DNA from: Undibacterium sp049340185 | Lineage (GTDB): Bacteria; Pseudomonadota; Gammaproteobacteria; Burkholderiales; Burkholderiaceae_D | Assembly: GCF_049340185.1 (NCBI RefSeq) | Contig: NZ_JBMPPC010000001.1 | Location: forward strand, 310,001-374,000 | Direction: 5' to 3' | DNA length: 64,000 nucleotides | Shown here: positions 13,860 to 23,135 of the stretch, piece after piece | Position numbering within the stretch: the stretch's first letter is position 1 | Layout: every line of letters begins with the position of its first letter | The notes under the pieces: model-generated | Told to the model about the DNA's origin: nothing | The model's input: only the letters and a program-made list of their open reading frames with translations | Databases searched by the model: none | Made by a program: the position numbers and the translations under genes

Positions 13860-16454
13860 ATGCGACTCGATAAACTCACGACGAAATTACAAGAAGCGCT
13901 TGCTGATGCGCAAAGTCAAGCTGTCGGCAATGATAACCAATACATAGAGCCGGTGCACATTCTGTTGGCGCTGATTAATCAGGATGATGGCGGCAGTCGC
14001 TCGCTCTTGCAGCGTGCTGGCGTGAATGTGGCCGCACTGACGAATGCCTTAAAGAGTGCCTTGGATCGTCTGGCAAAGGTCACCGGTACTGACGGTCAGG
14101 TGCAGATTGGCCGTGAGCTGATGGGCTTGTTGAATCTGGCTGATAAAGAATCCCAAAAACGTGGCGATGAGTTTCTGGCTAGCGAAATGGTGCTGCTGGC
14201 GCTGGCGGATGATAAATCCGAAGCGGGTAAATTAGCGCGAGAAAATGGTTTGACGCGTAAATCGCTGGAGGCTGCAATCGCTGCTGTTCGTGGCGGCACT
14301 AATGTGAATTCGCAGGAGGCCGAAGGGCAGCGTGAAGCACTCAAAAAATATACACTCGATCTGACGGAACGTGCGCGCCTCGGTAAGCTCGATCCGGTGA
14401 TTGGTCGTGATGATGAGATTCGCCGTGCGATTCAGGTATTGCAACGCCGCAGCAAAAATAATCCGGTCTTGATCGGTGAGCCGGGCGTGGGTAAAACCGC
14501 GATTGTCGAAGGACTGGCGCAACGGATTGTGAATGGCGAAGTGCCCGATAGCCTGAAATCCAAACGCGTGTTGTCACTCGACATGGCAGCCTTGCTTGCA
14601 GGCGCTAAGTTCCGTGGCGAGTTTGAAGAGCGTCTCAAAGCGGTGCTCAAAGAAATCGCCATGGACGAGGGACAAACCATCGTTTTTATTGACGAGCTAC
14701 ACACCATGGTTGGTGCGGGTAAGGCAGAGGGGGCGATGGATGCGGGCAATATGCTCAAGCCTGCATTGGCTCGTGGAGAATTGCATTGCGTCGGCGCGAC
14801 CACTCTCGATGAATACCGTAAATACATAGAAAAAGATGCGGCACTGGAGCGTCGCTTCCAGAAGATCATCGTTGATGAACCTAGCGTTGAAGCGACGATT
14901 GCGATTTTGCGCGGACTGCAAGAGAAGTACGAAGTCCATCATGGCGTTGACATCACGGACCCTGCGATTATCGCGGCTGCGGAGTTGTCGCACCGCTATA
15001 TTACGGATCGTTTTTTACCCGATAAAGCGATTGACCTGATCGATGAGGCTGCCGCAAAAATCAAGATCGAAATCGACTCCAAGCCAGAGGTCATGGACAA
15101 ACTCGATCGCCGTCTGATTCAGTTAAAGATCGAACGCGAAGCAGTTAAAAGAGAAAGAGACGAGGGATCGAGAAAGCGTCTGACTTTGATCGAAGAGGAG
15201 ATCACCAAGCTGTCGCGCGAATATGCGGATCTGGAAGAAATCTGGAAGTCGGAAAAAGCGACGGTGCAAGGCAGTACGCATATCAAGGAAGAGATAGAAA
15301 AAATCCGCCTTCAGATGGAAGATGCCAAACGCCGTGGCGACTGGCAGACCATGTCTGAGTTGCAGTATGGCCGTTTGCCCGAGCTGGAGGCGCAGCTCAA
15401 GCAGGCCGATGCTACGCAGTCGAACACACACGGCAAGCTGAAACTGTTGCGCACGCAGGTTGGCGCGGAAGAGATCGCTGAAATTGTGTCGCGTGCAACC
15501 GGGATTCCGGTGTCTCGCATGATGCAAGGCGAGCGCGAAAAACTTCTGCACATGGAAGAAGAATTGCATAAGCGCGTGGTCGGTCAGAATGAAGCGATTG
15601 GTGCAGTCTCTGATGCGATCCGTCGCTCGCGTGCAGGCTTGGGTGATCCGAGCCGTCCTTATGGTTCGTTCTTATTCCTCGGCCCTACAGGCGTGGGTAA
15701 GACGGAGTTGTGTAAAGCGCTTGCGGGCTTTATGTTCGATACCGAAGAATCCCTGATCCGCATCGATATGAGCGAGTTTATGGAGAAGCATTCGGTCGCT
15801 CGCCTGATCGGTGCGCCACCGGGCTATGTGGGCTATGAAGAGGGCGGTTATTTGACCGAGGCTGTGCGTCGTAAACCATACAGCGTGATCTTGCTGGATG
15901 AAGTCGAAAAAGCGCATCACGATGTCTTTAATGTTTTGTTGCAGGTGCTGGATGATGGCCGCATGACGGATGGTCAGGGGCGTACCGTTGATTTTAAAAA
16001 TACGGTGATTGTCATGACCTCGAATCTCGGTTCGCATCAGATCCAGGCGATGGAAGGTAGTGATCCTGGCGTGATCAAGATGGCGGTGATGGGCGAGGTA
16101 AAAACGCACTTCCGTCCTGAGTTCATCAACCGGATTGATGAGATCGTGGTGTTCCATGCGCTTGATGCGAAGAATATTGGTGCGATTGCTAAAATTCAGT
16201 TGCATGTGCTGGAACAACGTCTGGTGCAAATGGATATGGGCTTGCAGGTCAGCGACGCCGCATTGCAAAAAATCGCAGAGGCGGGATTTGATCCGGTCTA
16301 CGGCGCCCGTCCATTAAAACGGGCGATACAGCAAGAGATAGAAAATCCTCTGTCGAAGATGCTGTTGCAAGGTAAGTTCGGACCGAAGGATGTGATTCTG
16401 GTTGAGGTGGAAAGCGGTGATCTGGTTTTTAAGAAAAAATCTGAAGAAGTTTGA
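13860..16454 (+). CDS. clpB: ATP-dependent disaggregase ClpB
   Basis: An 864-residue Hsp100 chaperone that works with DnaK to pull proteins out of aggregates. Clp-N repeats fill residues 1-145. The first AAA+ module has Walker A GEPGVGKT (206-213) and Walker B VFIDELH. A coiled-coil middle domain runs through about 410-525. The second AAA+ module has GPTGVGKT (near 606), VILLDEVEKAHHDVF and a sensor-2 GARPLKRAIQ. Length and order are standard. The ATG is preceded by AGGAG. A sigma-32-like promoter lies upstream and a strong terminator follows, so it is a single-gene unit. Confidence 0.97.
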   Translation: MRLDKLTTKLQEALADAQSQAVGNDNQYIEPVHILLALINQDDGGSRSLLQRAGVNVAALTNALKSALDRLAKVTGTDGQVQIGRELMGLLNLADKESQKRGDEFLASEMVLLALADDKSEAGKLARENGLTRKSLEAAIAAVRGGTNVNSQEAEGQREALKKYTLDLTERARLGKLDPVIGRDDEIRRAIQVLQRRSKNNPVLIGEPGVGKTAIVEGLAQRIVNGEVPDSLKSKRVLSLDMAALLAGAKFRGEFEERLKAVLKEIAMDEGQTIVFIDELHTMVGAGKAEGAMDAGNMLKPALARGELHCVGATTLDEYRKYIEKDAALERRFQKIIVDEPSVEATIAILRGLQEKYEVHHGVDITDPAIIAAAELSHRYITDRFLPDKAIDLIDEAAAKIKIEIDSKPEVMDKLDRRLIQLKIEREAVKRERDEGSRKRLTLIEEEITKLSREYADLEEIWKSEKATVQGSTHIKEEIEKIRLQMEDAKRRGDWQTMSELQYGRLPELEAQLKQADATQSNTHGKLKLLRTQVGAEEIAEIVSRATGIPVSRMMQGEREKLLHMEEELHKRVVGQNEAIGAVSDAIRRSRAGLGDPSRPYGSFLFLGPTGVGKTELCKALAGFMFDTEESLIRIDMSEFMEKHSVARLIGAPPGYVGYEEGGYLTEAVRRKPYSVILLDEVEKAHHDVFNVLLQVLDDGRMTDGQGRTVDFKNTVIVMTSNLGSHQIQAMEGSDPGVIKMAVMGEVKTHFRPEFINRIDEIVVFHALDAKNIGAIAKIQLHVLEQRLVQMDMGLQVSDAALQKIAEAGFDPVYGARPLKRAIQQEIENPLSKMLLQGKFGPKDVILVEVESGDLVFKKKSEEV

Positions 16455-16552
16455 ATCAGCCTGAATCAGTTTGAAATGTAGATCAGTTTGGAATGTAGAG
16501 TCGTCGCCATAGTCTTGTCGTGCTCATGGATTGGGTGGCAATGAGGTCATAG

Positions 16553-16590
16553 AATGCCTGTCGCATTGAATACGACAGGCATTTTTGTTA
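16553..16590 (+). terminator. rho-independent terminator after clpB
   Basis: AATGCCTGTCG (16553-16563) and CGACAGGCATT (16573-16583) form a perfect 11-bp stem with a 9-base loop, followed by TTTGTT. It lies about 100 bases past the clpB stop. Confidence 0.85.
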
Positions 16591-16772
16591 AATGAACATA
16601 ATTCAAAAAAAATCGATGCGGAGTCGCATTAATACAATTGCGGAGTAATTTGCGTTAGATCAAGATGCTTTCTCGCTCCGGTTTTCCCGTATCCAGCATA
16701 ATTGCTTGACTATCTAAGGTGTACGGCAGAGTCGCAAAAATACTGAGTGGTAGTAATACAAGAGGGGGCTTT

Positions 16773-17561
16773 GTGAGAAAAATGAATAAAAAAACTGGCT
16801 CCGGCAACGCAGGTTTTCCATTAATCAGTCAGCAGTTTTTGAGCTGGTTGTCACGTCCGTTGTTGATGACTTCCTTGCTGCTGTCGATTCCTGCATTTTA
16901 TCTTTTGCTGATTGACGGGAACGATCAATCTCGTTTTATCGGTCATGCTTTGTATGGCGCAGTTGCGCTGATCATGGGCGTCGACACGTATTCTCAATGG
17001 CATAAATACCAGGGGCGACCCACCCGCAGCGGTAAGATGTTGCTGGATACATTAATTATTGTCGGTTGCGCAGTCAGTGCGTTTTCATTTGGGGATAACT
17101 GGAATGTCCTGGAGTGGTTTTTGCGACTGGGCTTGTGCGCTGCTATTGTCTTACGGATTGCGACCCTGGTATTGCAGCGTATGCGTCCAAGTCACCTGGT
17201 GCAGATGATTGTTCTGGCAGTTCTGATGCTGACCAGTGCCGGTGCCGGGTTTTATTGGCTGGAGCCGAGTGTGTTGACTTATGCCGATGGTATCTGGCTG
17301 GCATTCAGTACGATTGCGACGGTCGGTTACGGCGATATTGTGCCGTCTACCTGGGCATCAAAAATATTTGCGGTATTCATCGTTTTACTGGGTTACGCCA
17401 TGTTCTCGATTGTGACGGCAAGTATCGCAGCGCTGTTTGTTGGTGAAGAGGAGGCGAAGTTTGAGCGTGAGCTTCATGCCGACATCCGCTCCTTGCGGCA
17501 TGAAGTTGCGGCATTGCGCGAAGAATTGCGGTTAAGGGACCAAAAACACGAGGTTAAATAA
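16773..17561 (+). CDS. two-pore-helix potassium channel (voltage-gated-like, 6 TM)
   Basis: A 262-residue inner-membrane ion channel. Several hydrophobic helices (about residues 30-190) precede a pore helix with the selectivity filter TIATVGYGDIVPSTW, identical in its TVGYGD core to K+ channels. The last helix (IFAVFIVLLGYAMFSIVTAS) is followed by a charged cytoplasmic coiled coil. No RCK domain is present. I chose GTG 16773 because GAGGGGG ends four bases upstream; an ATG at 16782 is the alternative. It is monocistronic between the clpB terminator and dnaX. Confidence 0.85.
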   Translation: MRKMNKKTGSGNAGFPLISQQFLSWLSRPLLMTSLLLSIPAFYLLLIDGNDQSRFIGHALYGAVALIMGVDTYSQWHKYQGRPTRSGKMLLDTLIIVGCAVSAFSFGDNWNVLEWFLRLGLCAAIVLRIATLVLQRMRPSHLVQMIVLAVLMLTSAGAGFYWLEPSVLTYADGIWLAFSTIATVGYGDIVPSTWASKIFAVFIVLLGYAMFSIVTASIAALFVGEEEAKFERELHADIRSLRHEVAALREELRLRDQKHEVK

Positions 17562-17802
17562 TCACCACGCATAACATAACCAATACGAATAAACGCGGTG
17601 ATGTCATTTGTTAAATAGCAATCTCCATTACTTCCTGCCTTATCAAAAGCGTCTGATTTTTGTTTGATGAGCACGCTGCTCTACCGACTTATTCACGATA
17701 TTTCAATCCAGCACTTATAATCCAGACCAGATTCTTCGCCAGTCTTGAAGAAGTGACAAAATCAAAACAGGATGCGTTAGCGGAATAAGGTAAAATCTCA
17801 CC

Positions 17803-20298
17803 ATGTCATATCAAGTTCTCGCCCGAAAATATCGTCCCAAAAGCTTTGAAACGCTAGTGGGGCAGGAGCACGTGGTCCGTGCCTTATCCCATGCGCTGGA
17901 GCAGCAACGGCTGCACCATGCTTACCTGTTCACGGGGACTCGCGGAGTCGGTAAAACAACGCTCTCGCGTATTCTCGCTAAATCTTTCAATTGTCAGGGT
18001 GTCGACGGCAACGGTGGCATCACTGCCCATCCTTGCGGTGTGTGCGAGGCTTGTACGGCGATTGATGCGGGTCGTTTTGTCGACTACATCGAGATGGATG
18101 CAGCATCCAATCGTGGTGTCGATGAGATGGCGTCGTTGCTGGAGCAGGCGGTGTATGCGCCGTCGAACGCGCGCTTCAAGGTCTATATGATCGATGAGGT
18201 GCACATGCTGACCAACCATGCCTTTAACTCGATGTTGAAGACACTAGAAGAGCCGCCCGAGCATGTGAAGTTCATTCTGGCAACGACCGACCCGCAAAAA
18301 ATTCCTGTGACGGTTTTATCCCGTTGCCTGCAATTCAACCTGAAGCAGATGCCGCCGGGACATATCGTCTCGCATCTGGAAAATATTCTCGGGCAGGAAC
18401 AAATCGAGTTTGAAGTGCCCGCGCTGCGTTTGCTGGCGCAAGGTGCTCATGGCTCTATGCGTGATGCATTGTCACTGACTGATCAGTCGATTGCTTATGC
18501 CGCAGGTAAGGTCACTCTAGAAGCTGTACAGGGTATGCTGGGTGCGCTGGATCAGTCGTATCTGATCCGTTTGCTTGATGCGTTGGCGGTTAAAGATGGC
18601 AAGGCCCTGCTGGATGTCGCCGATGAGATGGCCGCCCGTAGTTTGTCCTATAAGGCAGCACTACAAGACTTAGGTAGCTTACTGCACCAGATTGCGATTG
18701 CTCAAATGGTGCCGGATGCGGTTGCAGACGATGCCCCTGAACGTGAAGAAGTACTGCGACTGGCAAATCTGTTCGGCAAGGAAGAAATTCAGTTGTTTTA
18801 CCAGATCGTTGTGCACGGTCGTAATGAGCTGGCTTTGGCGCCGGATGAATATGCTGGCTTTAGCATGACTTTATTGCGCTTGCTGGCTTTCCGTCCGTCT
18901 GATAGTGCAGTAGGCGGCGCTGGTAGCGGTGGCGGTTCTGGTGGTGTGACGCCGTCTAGTCGTGCGCCGCAACGTCCTGGCCCTACTATGACAGCGCCAC
19001 TAATGTCTGCTCCGGTGCAGGCATCAAGTCAAAACGCAACGCCAGTGCCAGGTCAGATACCGCATCAAATATTGCATCAAATACCGCATCACTTACCAAA
19101 TCAAATACCGACGATAGCGTCGCTTGCTCCTGTCGTGGCTGCACCCACTGCTGCGGTAGCAGATGCGTTTGCACCTTTGGCTCCTGCAATGCAGGTTGCT
19201 CCAGCACCTCTTGCACCAGTCAGCACAGTAGCAAGTGCACCGGCATCTTCTCCAGCTTCTGTTGTTACCGCTATTGTTCCTGATCCGGTAGCCAGTAGTG
19301 TTATGAGCCAGTCAGTATCTCCTGCAATGTCGGGGAGGGCTGCCGCACTGGCCGCTGCGGGTTTAAATAAATCGACTGTAGGAAGTCGGGCCGCAGCTGC
19401 AAAAGCGCTGGCGTCTCAGCCAGCTGTTGTGCCAGTTGCGCCTGTCGCAGCAGCACAGCCTGCGCCAGCGCAGATGCAAGCTCCGGTATTAGCACCTGCA
19501 CCTATCCCTGCAAGAGTTGCCGCACCTCAGTCGACAGCACCAGTGGCTCAGGCAAAAGCAGCAAGCTCTTCCAATACATCCTACGCCCCCGACGGCATGC
19601 CGCCACCCTGGGATGAGGATTTAATGGAGGCAAGCTATTCCGCAGCGTCGAATGAGCCGCCTCCGCATTTTCATAATGGCGCGTTTGATGATGAGTTTGA
19701 CGCGGTCGGAGTGGCGGGCCTCGCCGTACGTGCGCCTGTGATGCCGCAACGAGCGAACCTGGCTGGTCGACAGCAAGCTGAAGTCGTATCTGCTGATGCG
19801 TTGAGTAACTTAGTGAGCGACGCATCTGTGACGCCCGATTTTGCGCAAGCTATTGCAAGCGAACCGGCAGAAGATATCGTGCGACCTGCTGCGCTGGTAC
19901 CTATTCCTGAATTAAACTGGGATGGACACTGGCCTAATCTGGCGGCAAGTTTGCCTATGCGCGGTGTGGCACAGCAACTGGCGCAGCAAAGTGAATTGAT
20001 TCAATGCCAGATCAATGGGAATACCTTTTTGTTCCAATTGCGCGTGCCTTTACAGACCTTATTGTCGTCCGGTAGCGTAGAGAAATTAGAAATGGCGCTG
20101 GAGGAACGTTTTTCAAAATCCGTCAAGGTCGAGACTAAGATTGGTGCAGTCGAGCAGACAGCGAATGCACAGGCAGTTGCTGAGCGTGCGGAGCGCCAGC
20201 AACAGGCAGAGAACTCGATACAAAGTGATTCCTTCATACAGAGTTTAATGCGAGAATTCGGCGCGACAGTTGTGACGGGTAGTATCAAACCAATTTAA
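17803..20298 (+). CDS. dnaX: DNA polymerase III subunits gamma/tau
   Basis: The 831-residue clamp-loader ATPase that links the loader to polymerase cores. Walker A is GTRGVGKTT (K51). The zinc module has Cys64, 78, 81 and 84. Walker B-region MIDEVHML and sensor FILATTDPQKIPVTVLSRC follow. From about residue 365 to 640 comes a long Ala/Pro/Gln-rich linker, then a conserved C-terminal tau domain (PELNWDGHWPNL to the end) for polymerase and helicase contact. I saw no A-AAA-AAG slippery heptamer with a following stem near domain III, so a programmed frameshift making gamma is not supported. ybaB and recR follow, the usual trio. Confidence 0.95.
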   Translation: MSYQVLARKYRPKSFETLVGQEHVVRALSHALEQQRLHHAYLFTGTRGVGKTTLSRILAKSFNCQGVDGNGGITAHPCGVCEACTAIDAGRFVDYIEMDAASNRGVDEMASLLEQAVYAPSNARFKVYMIDEVHMLTNHAFNSMLKTLEEPPEHVKFILATTDPQKIPVTVLSRCLQFNLKQMPPGHIVSHLENILGQEQIEFEVPALRLLAQGAHGSMRDALSLTDQSIAYAAGKVTLEAVQGMLGALDQSYLIRLLDALAVKDGKALLDVADEMAARSLSYKAALQDLGSLLHQIAIAQMVPDAVADDAPEREEVLRLANLFGKEEIQLFYQIVVHGRNELALAPDEYAGFSMTLLRLLAFRPSDSAVGGAGSGGGSGGVTPSSRAPQRPGPTMTAPLMSAPVQASSQNATPVPGQIPHQILHQIPHHLPNQIPTIASLAPVVAAPTAAVADAFAPLAPAMQVAPAPLAPVSTVASAPASSPASVVTAIVPDPVASSVMSQSVSPAMSGRAAALAAAGLNKSTVGSRAAAAKALASQPAVVPVAPVAAAQPAPAQMQAPVLAPAPIPARVAAPQSTAPVAQAKAASSSNTSYAPDGMPPPWDEDLMEASYSAASNEPPPHFHNGAFDDEFDAVGVAGLAVRAPVMPQRANLAGRQQAEVVSADALSNLVSDASVTPDFAQAIASEPAEDIVRPAALVPIPELNWDGHWPNLAASLPMRGVAQQLAQQSELIQCQINGNTFLFQLRVPLQTLLSSGSVEKLEMALEERFSKSVKVETKIGAVEQTANAQAVAERAERQQQAENSIQSDSFIQSLMREFGATVVTGSIKPI
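19054..19113 (+). repeat. in-frame 12-bp tandem repeat in the dnaX linker
   Basis: Five 12-base units near CAAATACCGCAT (cagataccgcat, caaatattgcat, caaataccgcat, cacttaccaaat, caaataccgacg) encode QIPH-QILH-QIPH-HLPN-QIPT. They lie in the disordered linker between the ATPase and tau domains. Confidence 0.85.
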
Positions 20299-20410
20299 GT
20301 GAATTGTTGATAAATTCCAGGATACGAAATTCCCCAGCCCAATAACCCCAGATAGCTGTACCGGGCAGAGATTGCCACTATTTTTTTGAATTTGTTTTAG
20401 GAGAAGTACC

Positions 20411-20737
20411 ATGATGAAGAACCAACTCGCTGGCCTGATGAAACAAGCGCAGGCAATGCAAGACAATATGAAAAAAGCCCAGGATCAATTGGCCTTGGTT
20501 GAAGTAGAAGGTCAGTCTGGTGCTGGTCTGGTCAAAGTAGTGATGACTTGCAAGAACGATGTGAAACGCGTCACCATTGATCCGTCTTTGTTGGGTGATG
20601 ATAAGGATATGCTGGAAGATCTCGTCGCAGCAGCATTTAATGATGCAGTGCGTAAAGCAGAAGCGACTTCATCAGAAAAAATGTCTGCGTTGACGGCAGG
20701 TATGCCAATGCCACCTGGTTTTAAAATGCCATTCTAA
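20411..20737 (+). CDS. ybaB: nucleoid-associated protein YbaB/EbfC family
   Basis: A 108-residue DNA-binding dimer. MMKNQLAGLMKQAQAMQDNM leads into an amphipathic helix, then VEGQSGAGLVKVVMTCKNDVKRVTIDPSLL and an end MPMPPGFKMPF typical of the family. AGGAG lies nine bases before the first ATG (a second ATG follows directly). The dnaX-ybaB-recR order is widely conserved and suggests a DNA-maintenance role. Confidence 0.93.
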   Translation: MMKNQLAGLMKQAQAMQDNMKKAQDQLALVEVEGQSGAGLVKVVMTCKNDVKRVTIDPSLLGDDKDMLEDLVAAAFNDAVRKAEATSSEKMSALTAGMPMPPGFKMPF

Positions 20738-20754
20738 GTTCTGTTGGAATAGCG

Positions 20755-20784
20755 AGCACGCATAGAGTCTGCTTTCTGCGTGCT
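20755..20784 (+). terminator. weak hairpin after ybaB
   Basis: AGCACGCA and TGCGTGCT form an 8-bp perfect stem around a 14-base loop, followed by TGTTTA. A possible terminator or processing site between ybaB and recR. Confidence 0.4.
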
Positions 20785-20963
20785 TGTTTAGATAGACATA
20801 GGAATTCAAAAAAGTCTGAAAAACCTGACGAAACTATGATCATGCAGATAAATCAGCAGGTAAATGAATCAGAATAAAGCCTGACTGGCAAGAGACACAT
20901 CCTCAGTCCGATTTACTATTCAGTATGTCTCATCGCTTCTAACTCACAACGACCATCCACTAC

Positions 20964-21560
20964 GTGAAATCCCAAACCAGTCTTGAAATTCTCGCGGAAG
21001 CCCTGCGTCGTTTGCCCGGCGTCGGCCCAAAATCTGCGCAGCGCATGGCTTATCATCTGTTGCAGCATGATCGCGATGGTGCTGCGCAGCTAGGGCGAGC
21101 ATTGATGCAGGCCGTTGAGAAAATTCATCACTGCGCGATGTGCAACACCTTTACCGAAAGTGATGTCTGCGAAACCTGTCTGGATCCTGAACGTGATGTA
21201 TCGATGCTCTGTGTCGTCGAGACGCCATCGGACCAAATGATGATCGAGCAGACGATGACGTATAAAGGTCTGTACTTCGTGCTGATGGGACGATTATCAC
21301 CTCTGGATGGGATAGGTCCAAAAGACATACACCTTGAGAAACTGATCGTTCGTGCTACGGACGGGCTGGTGACTGAGGTAGTGCTGGCGACGAATTTTAC
21401 GAATGAAGGTGAAGCCACTGCGCATTACATCAGTGAAACGCTGAAAGCACGAGGCCTCAAAGCGAGCCGCCTGGCGCGTGGTGTGCCCGTGGGCGGGGAG
21501 CTTGAATACGTTGATGCAGGCACTATTGCCCGCGCCATGCTGGACCGCCGCAGCACTTAA
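20964..21560 (+). CDS. recR: recombination protein RecR
   Basis: A 198-residue RecFOR-pathway protein that helps load RecA on gapped DNA. A helix-hairpin-helix (RRLPGVGPKSAQRMAYHLL), a C4 zinc finger (C57, C60, C69, C72) and a Toprim domain with VVETPSDQMMIE and LATNFTNEGEATAHYI are in place. The start is GTG, fixed by family alignment; no strong ribosome-binding site is visible. It ends 15 bases before the CoA transferase gene. Confidence 0.95.
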   Translation: MKSQTSLEILAEALRRLPGVGPKSAQRMAYHLLQHDRDGAAQLGRALMQAVEKIHHCAMCNTFTESDVCETCLDPERDVSMLCVVETPSDQMMIEQTMTYKGLYFVLMGRLSPLDGIGPKDIHLEKLIVRATDGLVTEVVLATNFTNEGEATAHYISETLKARGLKASRLARGVPVGGELEYVDAGTIARAMLDRRST

Positions 21561-21575
21561 ATTAATGCTGAAACG

Positions 21576-22829
21576 ATGACTGAACACGCTCAAAAAAAAT
21601 TGACTGGCCCGTTAGCGGGAATCAAAGTGCTGGAATTGGGTACCTTGATTGCCGGACCATTTTGCGCGCGTATGCTGGCAGAGTTCGGCGCAGAAGTCAT
21701 CAAGATAGAATCACCCGACGGAGGCGATCCTATCCGTCAATGGCGTGTGTTGAAAGACGGTACTTCATTATGGTGGAGTGTTCAGGCGCGTAATAAAAAA
21801 AGTCTGACTCTTAATCTGAAGCAGACTCAGGCACAAGTGATTGCCCGGCGTTTGGCACTAGATGCCGATATTATTATCGAGAATTATCGTCCCGGTGTGC
21901 TTGAGAAATGGCAGCTTGGTTACGACAGTTTGAAGGAAGTTAATCCCGCAACGATCATGGTACGTCTGTCCGGTTATGGACAGACAGGGCCGATGAAGGA
22001 CTTGCCCGGTTTTGGTGCGATTGGCGAATCCATGGGCGGTTTACGCTATGTCTCTGGACATCCCGATCGTCCGCCAGTGCGCGTCGGCATATCGATTGGC
22101 GATTCAGTCGCTGCTCTGCACGGCGTGATTGGCGCGATGATGGCGCTGCGTCACCGCGATGCAACAGGTGGACGCTGGAACGGTCAGCAGGGGGCAGATT
22201 GCGTTGCCGGACAAGGACAGATGGTCGATGTGGCGCTGTATGAATCGGTATTTAATCTGATGGAGTCCCTCGTGCCCGAGTTTGATCATGCAGGCATTGT
22301 GCGTGAGCGGACTGGCGGTGCTTTGCCAGGGATCGTGCCATCGAATACCTACACGACAGGTGACGGCGAGAATATCGTAATTGCAGGCAATGGCGACGCG
22401 ATTTTTAAACGCTTGATGATGGCGATTGGCCGTGAAGATATGGCGAACGATTCCGGTCTGGCGCGTAATGATGGACGCGTTCCGCGCACGGTTGAGATCG
22501 ATACGGCAATCAGTGACTGGTGTCAGCAACAAACCATAGATAGCGCGTTGCAGCTATTGCAAGCAGCCGATGTGCCGGTGGGTAAAATTTATTCGGTCCG
22601 GGACATGATGAGCGATCCTCAATTCCTTGCACGGAATATGTTTGAACAGCATGTATTTGCCGATGGAACACCGGTGAAATTGCCAGCAATCTCGCCGAAA
22701 TTATCTGAAACACCTGGTCATACCAACTGGCTGGGGCCGAAACTGGGGCAGCATAATCGCGAGGTGTTACAGCAGCTAGGTTATTCTGAATCCCAGATAG
22801 CGCAGCTTGAGCACGATAAGATTGTCTGA
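21576..22829 (+). CDS. family III CoA transferase (CaiB/BaiF)
   Basis: A 417-residue interlocked-dimer CoA transferase that moves CoA between carboxylic acids through an aspartyl-CoA thioester. Family marks are GPLAGIKVLELGTLIAGPFC, EFGAEVIKIESPDGGDPIRQ, SVQARNKKSLTLNLK, IENYRPGVLEKWQLGYDSL and the catalytic Asp in GQMVDVALYES. A GFGAIGESMGGLRYVSGHPD segment also fits. The substrate pair cannot be read from sequence. It follows recR closely but the functions are unrelated. Confidence 0.88.
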   Translation: MTEHAQKKLTGPLAGIKVLELGTLIAGPFCARMLAEFGAEVIKIESPDGGDPIRQWRVLKDGTSLWWSVQARNKKSLTLNLKQTQAQVIARRLALDADIIIENYRPGVLEKWQLGYDSLKEVNPATIMVRLSGYGQTGPMKDLPGFGAIGESMGGLRYVSGHPDRPPVRVGISIGDSVAALHGVIGAMMALRHRDATGGRWNGQQGADCVAGQGQMVDVALYESVFNLMESLVPEFDHAGIVRERTGGALPGIVPSNTYTTGDGENIVIAGNGDAIFKRLMMAIGREDMANDSGLARNDGRVPRTVEIDTAISDWCQQQTIDSALQLLQAADVPVGKIYSVRDMMSDPQFLARNMFEQHVFADGTPVKLPAISPKLSETPGHTNWLGPKLGQHNREVLQQLGYSESQIAQLEHDKIV

Positions 22830-22912
22830 CGCTATTTCACTCATTGATGTCGTTGTTGCCTGCGCAAAGCAGGTAGCGATCTAGAAGAAGTATAAGAAAG
22901 CAGAGTCCACTT

Positions 22913-23053
22913 ATGAACCGTCAGTTCTTTAAACAATTTGCCATTGCGCTCGTATTATTTTTACTCGGCTACTTCACTTTTAACAGCAAATTATTTGCGC
23001 AAGATGCAAGTAGCCATATATCGCAGGCGGTCGTGGTCACACCTGCGAATTGA
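22913..23053 (+). CDS. small secreted or membrane-anchored protein (46 aa)
   Basis: ATG 22913 opens 46 codons: MNRQFFKQFAIALVLFLLGY followed by FTFNSKLFAQDASSHISQAV. The positively charged start, hydrophobic stretch (residues 9-23) and KLFAQD suggest a signal peptide cleaved at FAQ|D, or a short membrane anchor. No homologue is recognised. No clear ribosome-binding site. It fills the only gap between the CoA transferase and marC. Confidence 0.4.
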   Translation: MNRQFFKQFAIALVLFLLGYFTFNSKLFAQDASSHISQAVVVTPAN

Positions 23054-23135
23054 TGTACTAATGCAATTTAAAAAGTATCTAAAGAGTGCCTAAGTAGTAC
23101 CTAGGGAGTACCGATTGATCAGTTCAGGAATTAGC

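Noticed and set aside
17562..17802. Possible 4.5S SRP RNA (ffs) upstream of dnaX, a common location
   Set aside because: The sequence lacks the conserved SRP apical loop and any long G/C-rich hairpin.
17803..20298. Programmed -1 frameshift in dnaX
   Set aside because: No A-AAA-AAG heptamer with a following stem was found near the domain III end; the only A-run (about 18296) lies in the ATPase domain without the other signals.
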